From: Agapetus fuscipes
Lineage: Eukaryota; Arthropoda; Insecta; Trichoptera; Glossosomatidae
Assembly (NCBI GenBank): GCA_951799405.1
Contig: OX637353.1
Location: 6,324,001-6,388,000 of the forward strand
Direction: 5' to 3'
Length of the DNA stretch: 64,000 nt
Of the stretch, positions 56,014 through 64,000 are shown piece after piece. The position numbers and the translations under genes were made by a program. Numbering within the stretch: the first letter of the stretch is position 1; each line of letters begins with the position of its first letter. The notes under the pieces were generated by a model that saw nothing but the letters and a program-made list of their open reading frames with translations, had not been told where the DNA came from and made no database searches.

Positions 56014-56267
56014 GCTCTTTGACTGATAGGTTGGTATGAGGCTGACCACACATACTGTAAAAAATGATTTACTTCGCCGATGTCACCCCTGTGTCAGGGA
56101 CGGTCGGCAAAAGTTGTAGGGTTTATGTTCATTTGAGGTTTGGATTTTATTTGTAAGTACACATTCAGCATTTGTAAGCGCGAACTACACGTGTTTGTTT
56201 GTGGGCATACATCTGAGAACTTTAAATGAATATATCCTTGCAACTTAGATTATAGATTATTATAGAT
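56014..56267 (+). mobile_element. LINE-A 3' tail element
   Basis: A full-length copy of the second sub-type, from CTCTTTGACTGATAGG to CTTAGATTATAGATTATTATAG. It has CACATTCAGCATTTGTAAGCGCG and the loop variant CCCTGTGTCAGGG. Confidence 0.85.
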
Positions 56268-57869
56268 CATCAGCCATAATAAGAAAAAAACTATTTCCGA
56301 CTCTTGTATAAAATTCTTTTTTTTACTTCCTTATTTCAATTCTCAGCTTTTTAAGAATTCAATTTAGCTGAGTTTATTTTTCCCCACCATCAATTCGATA
56401 CATACTTACGTCATCTTTTATGAGACCTTGAAGAATCACATTAAATTTTTTACACAAATAAGAATGTGAAAGCTACATTATTTAACATTAAAATGAACAA
56501 TATTGCTATACTTACCTAAGTGTCAGTGAAGTAAAACAGGAAAAGAAAACACAAATTCACTTACAGGTTTGATGAAATCAATTTTCCAGGTCCTCTCATC
56601 TCGTAAATCCTCCACTGCCCCCACAACTGGCCCTACAGGGATCTCGTCCAATAAGTTTCAAGACGGACAAAGTATTTGAGCTGAGATCAAATTGTTTGTG
56701 CGGCACTCCTAACGTGTCCGGGAGCAAAGTGTCCGAAAACATTCACTTCAAATTATCCAAAACTGATTGCACCAATCACCAGCGATATTCAATTACCTCG
56801 AGTGTTTTTTATGCTCCGCAGTGTCTCAAAAAATCTTTGATAAATTGCAAAATTTTCTCTTTTTTTTCCTGGACCAAAAATATGTGAGCTACGTAGGTAC
56901 TTTTAAAATTATGTTGGTCGTTATTGTACGCGACTATTCAATAGCAATACATTTCAGTACTAAATTTTCTATCAGTAGAAAATCCAGATGTATTTTTAGA
57001 TACAATTTGAAATCATAAATTGACTTGTACCCGATGAACAGATATTAGTCGATTCGTTAAATTTTGAACGTTTTTCATCGTGATTTTTAGGTAATTCTAC
57101 TGACAGTTAACTGGTAAGAGTTGTTTGTATTACACATGGTTTATAAAGACTAATGCTGATGTTGTGTTGGGCTGACAGTAGAGCATAAGGCCGGGCCCAT
57201 ATGGACGAACAAACCGAGGGCAACAGGATACCTTATTGTGAACTAACCATCCAATAGAATGTGCACATAATTTAAAATTTTCAATTATTCGATCATGATG
57301 TTAATGTTGCATAAATTCATGATCGTCATTTTGTAAAAGGGTGAATCATAAAATGTAATATTTCACTTGAATTAACGCTAAGGATATGTGTAACAAATTC
57401 ATGAACAAAATTAAATAAATAATCAGTTTGAAAAGGCTTGAGAAAAATCAAAACACATAACCCAGAAAAGCAACGGAATATAAAGAGTACCATCATGTTA
57501 ACTTAAAGGAAATACAAAGTTTCTTTTAATTAATGTGTAACCATTGTAAAAATAAATTTGACAAACGAAAATCTCCAATCTAACCATCACCTCTGTATGT
57601 TAACAGAAAGAAATTTTCCTTTTTTTTTTGAAGATTTAAATTCCATTAACATTAAATTTTTGACTAACTAACGGTTACCTTATGACTAGGAAGCTATAGC
57701 ATGGACCAACAAAAAAGCATACGTGACTTTAAAATCAGAAAAAAAACTACCCACATGATTGATATAAGTGCCTCCTTTTCATACAGCATAAAGTCGCTAT
57801 GCTAACGTTGAAAATACCGGATCTTAGTTTCTATATTTTACAAGCATGTTTTATCTTCATATCATATTT
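56268..57869. other. Intergenic, possible small coding scrap
   Basis: On the minus strand, 56565-56655 reads LDEIPVGPVVGAVEDLRDER, TWKIDFIKP in one frame and is followed by GTAAGTG, which would suit a splice donor. A stop lies just upstream and no acceptor fits, so an exon is not shown. The remainder is AT-rich. Confidence 0.3.
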
Positions 57870-58133
57870 GACCGGCCCGTAGTCTAGTGGTTAACACTTC
57901 TGACTCGTAAATGGAAGGTTGTGTGTTCGAATCCCGGCGGAGCACAAAAAAATGTACCATTTATATTTTCAAATACGCTCTTTGCCGGGTGAAAAATTCA
58001 TATTTCTTTACCAAAGACCGGTCACTAAAGGTCCATCCAGCCTTACAGAAACTGGGTCTTGTTGAGTATTGGCGCTTTGTAGCGACGACCAAGCTCGTAA
58101 ACAACACCTCTGCGGCACTCCAACAAGTATCAT
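57870..58133 (+). mobile_element. SINE1, tRNA-derived SINE
   Basis: Head GACCGGCCCGTAGTCTAGTGG (A box TAGTCTAGTGG), CGTAAATGGAAGG, GTTCGAATCCCGGCGG (B box). The body follows with ACCATTTATATTTTC, TGAAAAATTCATATTTC, GACCGGTCACTAAAGG, GGCGCTTTGTAGCG and CTCTGCGGCACTCC. It is interrupted after TATCAT (58128-58133); its last bases resume at 58298. Confidence 0.85.
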
Positions 58134-58297
58134 GGAACGCTATTCCCGCCTCACTGAGGGAACTGGATATGGAGAGACCATTTAAAAAAGGTCTCAAGAC
58201 CCACCTCTTCGTCCAATCATAGGGACAAGCGCCTTTGTAGTGACATACTGTCATAAAAGGCGCTATACAATTTTTGTCTTATCTATCTATCTATCAT
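58134..58297 (+). mobile_element. CR1/L2-like LINE 3' end inserted in SINE1
   Basis: Begins in WNAIPASLRELDMERPFKK and GLKTHLF, the terminal block of CR1/L2-type polyproteins, then a stop, and a 3' end of AAGGCGCTATACAATTTT and three TATC units. TATCAT flanks it on both sides (58128-58133 and 58292-58297). The related SINE1 at 59551-59843 lacks this block. Confidence 0.75.
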
Positions 58298-58330
58298 AGA
58301 CCCCTAGAGTCACTGAAATCTAGGGAGTCT
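58298..58330 (+). mobile_element. SINE1, 3' remainder
   Basis: AGACCCCTAGAGTCACTG and AAATCTAGGG match the end of the copy at 59551-59843. Confidence 0.65.
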
Positions 58331-58811
58331 AAAAAATCTCTAGGGAATAAAAAAGATGTTTTATCTTGTTATCATGTCATATTTTTAGCTGTGATTAAGG
58401 TGCTCGGAATGGTGTTATAAGTTTCACATTGTGTCGCATGGTCAGAGTCAGCGGTGCGCGAGAGTCAGTCATTGTAGTTTTTGTTGTTCACATACAACTC
58501 GTGTGCTGAACCACATTATGTAATGCCATGCCTTCCGATAATGACGGCATCCTGGAGCGGGTTGGGCGAAGCACTCATTTCATGGAAAGGAAATCGAATT
58601 ATAAACGCATGTGAGCGACTGAGGTAGACCATATAAAAGTACGTTCCAACAAATGACTAATGATTCATTTGATGATTATTTAAAACAGTCAAGTAATCAA
58701 CATCAAATCTATTGCATATTATTTTGTACTATACCTACATTTTTGTTGTTGTTGCACTTTTGACGTATTACAATCATTTAAATATCAAATATGAATTTAA
58801 CAGTGTTAAAA
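58331..58811. other. Intergenic, nothing recognised
   Basis: No gene or shared repeat seen. Confidence 0.4.
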
Positions 58812-59062
58812 GTCGGTGTTATGACCGAGTGGGCCAAGTGGGCTGATCTTTCTAGCGTGTTTGGAATAAAACAACGTTGGTTCGATCCCCACCTGGGTCA
58901 TTTGACCATAATTTTGACCCCGGTTCAAAAAGTGTTATTGGGTAATTATTAATTAAAAATTCGTTAAAATAAACAATAATGAATTATTAATTGATGATAT
59001 TTATACCTGTTTCTGGCCAGGCAGAATAGGTTGGTAAATTGCATTCCTCTTCACAAATCTAT
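58812..59062 (+). mobile_element. SINE3, tRNA(Ser/Leu)-like SINE
   Basis: GTCGGTGTTATGACCGAGTG (A-box region), TTTGGAATAAAACAACG, GGTTCGATCCCCACC (B box, 58879-58893), GGGTCATTTGACC, then an AT-rich body and ATTGCATTCCTCTTCAC at the end. The extra arm between the boxes is that of a Ser/Leu-type tRNA. It pairs with 1208-1481 and 33290-33350. Confidence 0.75.
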
Positions 59063-59550
59063 TCAAAAATAATAATAATACACAAACCATACAAAATATA
59101 TTTATTAATTTTATGAAAATAAAATATCAGATTCATTTGTACGAAATGCATTCATCTTTACAAATTCATTTAAAAAGTACATACATCGATTGTGTAAAAT
59201 CTAAATGATCGCATTGTTTAATTGAGAATTAATTGGTAGGGTGACCCTTTGCTACGCTTAAATAGCTCGTATGTACATGGGAGGAGTGCGTATTGTTGTA
59301 TGGAGGCACTCCCGTGCATTCAGAACCAGGTCATGGGCTAACTGCATTGTTACCCTACGTAGGTAGGTAGTACCTACCCATGATAAAACAGGTATCATGA
59401 TAGTAGTTTAGTTTACAAAGCTGTGAATGGTGCGGCTCTTTGGTGACAGTAGAATGGCAGAGTGACAAAACGACACATGACAGAATGACACATGACAAAA
59501 AATCACTATGGCAAAACAACAGCGATATTAAATACACCGTTATTTTTTTA
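59063..59550. other. AT-rich sequence, nothing recognised
   Basis: A TAGGTAGGTAGTACCTACC near-palindrome lies at about 59360. No gene seen. Confidence 0.4.
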
Positions 59551-59843
59551 GACCGGTCCGTAGTCTAGTGGTTACACTTCGGACTCGTAAATGGAAGGTT
59601 TTGGGTTTGAACCCCGGCGGAACACAAACAATTTAGCATTTATATTTTCAAATATGCTCTTCGCTGGGTTGAAAAATTCATAAAACCTCTACCAAAGACC
59701 GGTCAATAAAGGTCTATCCAGTCTTACAGCAATTGGGTCTTGCTAGCGTATTGGCGCTTTGTAGCGACGACCAAGCTCGTAAAACAACACCTCTGCGGCA
59801 CTACAACAAGTGTCATAGACCCCTAGAGTCTCTGAAATCTAGG
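59551..59843 (+). mobile_element. SINE1 without the LINE insert
   Basis: GACCGGTCCGTAGTCTAG, a B-box region reading GGTTTTGGGTTTGAACCCC, GGCGGAACACAAACA, GACCGGTCAATAAAGG, GGCGCTTTGTAGCGACG, CTCTGCGGCACTAC. AAGTGTCATAGACCCCTAG then passes straight across the point where the other copy has 164 extra bases. The end is CTGAAATCTAGG. Confidence 0.85.
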
Positions 59844-60023
59844 ATTTCACCCGCAAGCGTCAGCCACGCATTTATTTTGCGACCGTGTTTTCCGGGTTTT
59901 GTAGGCCCAAAAGGAGGGGAATAGGTCACTTTTTTCAGTCAAGCTATTTTAGAAATTTAATCTTAACGACTAGAAATTAATCTATCCATAGTAGAATACC
60001 GTTATATTCTTTAATCTGTGTAA

Positions 60024-60231
60024 TATATAATCTTAGTTGTAGGATATATTACATTTAAGATTCATAGGTATAACATGCACTCCCGTAAGCAGACACATAC
60101 ATATGAGTCCGTGCTTACATAAGCCGCATGTGGACTTACAACATAAAAACCCAGTCTCAAATGAACATAGGTACCGATCATCCCTGAAACAGAGGTGACA
60201 TTGGCAAAGTAAACTATTTTTTACAGTATGG
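60024..60231 (-). mobile_element. LINE-A tail, split by LINE-B (3' part)
   Basis: Antisense copy from ATATAATCTTAGTTGTAGG to TTTTTTACAGTATGG. TTACAGTATGG (60221-60231) is the TSD of the insert; the other side is 60674-60715. Confidence 0.85.
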
Positions 60232-60673
60232 ATATAGCGAAATGAGTAAAGTATGTACGGTGGAAATGAAGCATTTGAGAAGTATGACAGGAAAAACTTT
60301 GAGGGATAGAGTTAGGAATGAATGGGTAAAAAAAGAATGTAATTGAAAGAGGATGTGAAAGTTAAAGTACAAAAGAATGTGATGAGATGGTTTGGGCATG
60401 TGGAAAGAATGAATGATGATAGACTGACAAAATATGTATACAAAGAAAGTGTGAAAGGAAAAAGAGGGAAGAGACGACCGAGAAAAGTATGGAGTGATCA
60501 GATTGAGGAGATTGTGAAAGAATGGGATATACAAAGTGAGCGTAAAAGAAGAAAATGCATGAAAAAGGTGATGGATATGAAGGAATTGAAAGAGGTATGT
60601 CAGGATAGGAAAAAATGGAGTCAACTCTGCAGAGGCTCTTGCCACCCCTAGCGGAATGGCGACAGAGTTACAG
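60232..60673 (+). mobile_element. LINE-B, 5'-truncated copy with 11-bp TSD
   Basis: Flanked by TTACAGTATGG at 60221-60231 and 60674-60684. It encodes SEMSKVCTVEMKHLRSM, TGKTLRDRVRNEWVKKEC, then after a one-base loss near 60342 MRWFGHVERMNDDRL, GKRGKRRPRKVWSDQ and CMKKVMDMKELKEV, to a stop in CACCCCTAGCGG. The 3' end is GACAGAGTTACAG. It reaches about 60 bases further 5' than the copies at 30505 and 38601. Confidence 0.92.
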
Positions 60674-60715
60674 TTACAGTATGGGTGGTCAGCCTCAAAC
60701 CAGCCTATAGTAATG
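60674..60715 (-). mobile_element. LINE-A tail, split by LINE-B (5' part)
   Basis: TTACAGTATGGGTGGTCAGCC and AAACCAGCCTATAG continue the antisense tail from 60231. Confidence 0.8.
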
Positions 60716-61689
60716 CAGTAGTTATATGTTTGAGATGAAAGGTACTTTTAATTGATCGATGACCGAAAAAAAACACACCGCAGCATATTCATGCTTCCGT
60801 TTATGTTCAAGACGTCACGTGGGTATATTTAATTTTTCTTTGAGTTAAATGTCGAAATTCTTCTCCCCACTAGTTAGAGCATTTTATACTTCCCCGACGC
60901 CGCGCGCCACAATATCAATTACCGTGATTGCTTCTTAATTGCATTTCCCACGGCGCCCCCTAATGCTGAGGGCGCTACGCCGAGGAGCGCCTGGGGCGGA
61001 CCTGTAGAGCAAAACCTAACCTCACCTCACCTCACTTCACGGCCTGCGTGACAGCTCGTCACCTTAGTGCTGGTTTGTCTTTTCTCCAACAGAGGTAATT
61101 TCACGTGAGTATTGCTAGTATGTGTACCAATGTGTCTTATGAATACTGGAAATCGATTTTGAAAATATTTAATTTCTGGCAGTAAGGGGACCATGAAGGG
61201 AAGCGGCACATGACAGAGAGTCCCGTTGGATTGTTGCAATTCGTTTTGCAAGAGAGGAAGGAGCAGAACATGAAGAGTGTGCGTTTATTGGCTAAGAAAC
61301 TCACATGCTCGATTTGGATACAGTACCAAATACCTATTTGAAAAATTGGCCTTGACAGCGATAACAAGTATGTAGAAGATTTTGAGGTGTGATTCACACA
61401 TAAACAGCGCTTCTCTAAATAATAAGCACAAAATTAAACTTATACGTATGTAAGTGGATGCTTAGAGAAAAACAAAATAGGAGCGATTTAATTTCACCAA
61501 ATTAATATATGTAGCATAATCAGTAACCGCTCAAATAACTGCTACAAATCGAATTTAAAAAAAAAACAAAAATTGTCAATTTTTAATAGGATCTATAACA
61601 AAGGAATTCCGTAAAAACTGCGTTGAATGATTTAAGCTTAGTGGATCATAAATAAAAGCACGCTGACGTTAGTTACCCCAGTGTGTGTT
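60716..61689. other. Intergenic with GC-rich block
   Basis: 60890-61070 is GC-rich with ACGGCGCCCCCTAATGC and a CCTCACCTCACCTCAC run. No gene was recognised. Confidence 0.4.
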
Positions 61690-61790
61690 GGCGAATGTAG
61701 GGCGATGTGTGTTCGCATAAACACATTAAGTAATATAGGGCCGAGGTGGGAGCCTTGTGATACCCCGATACACGGCGGAGATGGTTACTG
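61690..61790 (-). pseudogene. LINE reverse transcriptase core scrap
   Basis: Minus strand, about 61690-61775: GVSQGSHLGPILLNVF, close to the GVPQGSxLGPLLFN motif of Jockey/CR1-type reverse transcriptases. Flanking blocks are not recognisable and the frame is shifted relative to the longer open frame on that strand (61673-61921). Confidence 0.5.
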
Positions 61791-62618
61791 ATTGTCATAA
61801 TTGAGTTGTGGCATGCATTCCCTCTAAGAGCTTCATGGGCCATTGTGTGAGCAAGGAGGCCTAAAGGAGGTATGTGATAGTCGAGAGGGCGCCTTCTATC
61901 ATCGTGTAATACTCGTATCAAGTACTACAGGTAAGAAGGGAGGAGGGGGTGTATGACGTAATCAACTATTTGATTGTCAAGTTTATTAAATTATTATTCC
62001 AGTGTGGTAGTGTGTGAGACATAATATTCCTATGTACAATTTATGTGAACCTTATAGATTTTGTTTGCGTGTATGATATCAGAGAAAACAAAACAACCTT
62101 CAAATTAGACTTGAATTCGTGTAGTGCTTAGATTTTAGAGAATTGGCTTATGAAACTAAACATACGTTGGAAAATTTAATTCAAATACTGGCATCAGAAA
62201 TTTCGAAAACGTGTTGTAAAAAATACTCTTATCAATGAAAGAAATAATAAGCAAAGTTTTCTTCATTTTATTTCCTCAAAAACAAAAAAAAAATGTTTGC
62301 TTAGTTAACAAAGTAATTATTAGAACAAAGATAGCGTTGCATGACACTATCAAAGTAGCTCTAGTCTTACAGAAACCAAAACCCTCGTTGGTGTCTCACC
62401 CATGAGACACGTATTCAATTTCATGCTTGCATGGGTCATCATCATATATCCTGGACAGAGAGAAAATAAAAGCTTACGAAAGCTTGAAGATCGATAGTGA
62501 ACAATACAGATAAGCCTTTCAGATAAGAGTCTACAAAATTCAGGAGTGAATGACCAAAGGCTGTTACAAGAAAAATATGAAGATCGATTTTTCTCATTCG
62601 ATTAAACAATAGTTATTT
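61791..62618. other. Intergenic, nothing certain
   Basis: More RT debris may lie at 61791-61921, but no block could be recognised. CTACAGGTAAGAAG at 61925 looks like a splice donor by chance. Confidence 0.35.
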
Positions 62619-62738
62619 ATGCCACTGCCTGGTAATGATAGTCTTTGTAACACGAGTGCTAGTTTGTGCCATGAGGCGCAGCCGAATGGCACAATAGACA
62701 GCAAGAGTGTTACAAAGATTAATTACTTGCAGTGGCAT
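62619..62738. repeat. Hairpin MITE-like element
   Basis: Bases 62619-62672 and 62685-62738 form imperfect arms of 54 bases around a 12-base loop. The arms share ATGCCACTGC, TCTTTGTAACAC and TTGTGCCAT. No TSD is obvious and there is no coding content. Confidence 0.8.
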
Positions 62739-62867
62739 ACAATACTTTTTCTACAACCATGAAATAAATAACAAAATAGTAAATAGTAGTCATTATAATG
62801 TACTCGTCCATTTGAAGTAATTAAAACCTTACTTTTGTCAAAACGTGTAATTTATCATTCCCTTCGA

Positions 62868-63110
62868 TTATCTAATCTAATCTAAGTTGCAAAGATATAT
62901 TACATTTAGGATTCATATTAATATCATGCCCACAAGCAGACACATATAAGGTCGCGTTTATACATGCCGCATATAAGCTTAAACATTCAAACCCATAACT
63001 TATATAAACATAAGCCCTGCAACTACTGAAGCAGGGGTGTAATTGGCAAAGTGAAACAAGTTTTTACAACATAGGTGGTCAACCTCATACCGACCTATTA
63101 GCCAAGTAAC
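62868..63110 (-). mobile_element. LINE-A 3' tail element with tandem tail
   Basis: Antisense copy with three tail units (ATCTAATCTAATCTAAG), CATGCCGCATATAAGC, and at the far side CATACCGACCTATTAGCC. The GGAAGGTCGGC region is deleted. Confidence 0.8.
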
Positions 63111-64000
63111 TGTTTAAGTTTGTTAATTTTTTGAGGTGAAAATATCTTGCATTATTTTCCTTTCAAGCCTTCTGTTTTCCTTCGAAAAAAGGAAAGCTAC
63201 AATTTGGAGTATTTTGATAAATAAATTTGATGAATTACTACACTATTAACAAATTTTATTTAACTCTTCACATAAAGTATATTAATTTTCATTTGAACAA
63301 AGATTGAACATAGCGGGGAGGAACTATCAATAAATTAAAAATATTCATGTAATGGCTGACGTTTAAGCGTGGTTGCTATGGAAACGGCAAATAATAGTTT
63401 GTTATCGGTCGTTTAGAAGGATGGCCTCATACTAGGTTGATACTCGAAATTAAAAAATGGTTCCATTTCTGAAAATGCGCATGCGCACATTTTCATTTCA
63501 ACACGGTTACCCGTTGCGTAATGTAACATTACGCAACGGGTGTAGAAATGTATGTCATTGTGATTGCGTCAGCCGTTTTGTAATTACTAAATTACCGAAT
63601 AGGAGTAGAAAAAAGTGTTTTATTGCTTGGTAGGTAAGACAGATGTTTTCAACTAACAAATTGTATGGAATACAAATTGATCATTGTTAAAACGCTTTAC
63701 TATTTCCAATCCTATTTTAAAAATGGTATATAAAAATATTTTTGTACCTTTTCAAATCTAACAGTGAATTTTCAAAAAAAACAACATTGGAATGTTAATA
63801 TTTCTCTATTTATTACATATTAATTACTCTATCTTGAAGCCAGGATCAGGACGAATTAATATTTAGATAGACATCAGCGGCTTTTTTCAAACATTTCATT
63901 TTATTTAAATCCCGTGGATCCCGCTTGTATAATCCCGCAACAGCGATCCGGGATTGGATTTCCTCTTATTGAGATTCAGAGAACTTTTCTTCTAGTTAAC
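63111..64000. other. AT-rich end of window with a palindrome
   Basis: Bases 63509-63524 (ACCCGTTGCGTAATGT) and 63526-63541 are perfect 16-base arms around one base. CATTTC..ACAC on the left and its complement on the right extend the symmetry. No gene recognised. Confidence 0.6.

Noticed and set aside
57870..57950. A functional tRNA gene
   Set aside because: It is the SINE1 head; the same extension follows in other copies.
61010..61040. Interstitial telomere repeat (CCTAA)n
   Set aside because: Only one CCTAAC unit is present; the rest is CCTCA, so it is a short simple repeat.
61925..61940. A splice donor (CAGGTAAGAAG)
   Set aside because: No exon can be read upstream on the plus strand; the antisense strand there carries RT debris.

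Overview
The window looks like nuclear DNA of an animal, most likely an arthropod. It is strongly AT-rich, has no bacterial-style gene packing, and is littered with tRNA-derived SINEs, truncated non-LTR retrotransposons (LINEs), Penelope-like fragments, non-autonomous DNA transposons and microsatellites. The species was not identified. No conserved host protein gene, functional tRNA or rRNA could be recognised, so this is probably intergenic or intronic sequence. Most open reading frames here are chance frames or remnants of mobile elements. Repeat boundaries were placed by eye and are good to roughly 5-10 bases unless a target-site duplication (TSD) fixes them.

The one long coding region (50253-52847, plus strand) encodes endonuclease plus reverse transcriptase of a LINE, called LINE-A here. 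It is 5'-truncated but otherwise open for 864 codons, has a 3' UTR of about 365 bases, and ends in a short tandem tail of unit TTAGA instead of poly(A). The last 250 bases of that UTR recur at about twenty other places on both strands, and most copies begin at nearly the same point. A related family without a long UTR (LINE-B) is present as three TSD-flanked tails of about 400 bases plus one older, diverged copy. C-terminal debris of at least three other LINE lineages lies at 9095-9312, 28634-29034 and 43905-44115, 46619-47005 and 58134-58297, with an RT-core scrap at 61690-61790.

Three tRNA-headed SINE families are visible: SINE1 (head GACCGGTCCGTAGTCTAG), SINE2 (head CCGGTCGGTAGCTCAG) and SINE3 (Ser/Leu-type head). 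A hAT-type MITE with 8-bp TSDs occurs twice. A Penelope-like GIY-YIG fragment (29469-29753) and several copies of a hairpin motif (CTGAAGAT, stem, CGAAACCGGT) suggest Penelope-like 3' ends; the stem sequence differs between copies while pairing is kept.

Layout. 1-10 kb: hairpin element, SINE3, LINE-B relic, three LINE-A tails, GC-rich patch. 10-20 kb: degenerate 24-bp minisatellite, SINE2 copies, Penelope-like end. 20-30 kb: LINE-A tails, GC-rich islands, LINE C-terminus, Penelope-like GIY-YIG. 30-40 kb: LINE-B, inverted Penelope-type ends, hAT MITE, SINE1, and a SINE2 split by LINE-B. 40-50 kb: AT-rich tandem repeat, SINE2/SINE1 composite, CR1/L2-like C-terminus, inverted LINE-A tails, and a hAT MITE split by a LINE-A tail. 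50-54 kb: LINE-A. 54-64 kb: LINE-A tails, SINE1, SINE3, a LINE-A tail split by LINE-B, and a hairpin MITE. Nested insertions give a partial order of events: the split SINE2, hAT MITE and LINE-A tail are older than the elements inside them.
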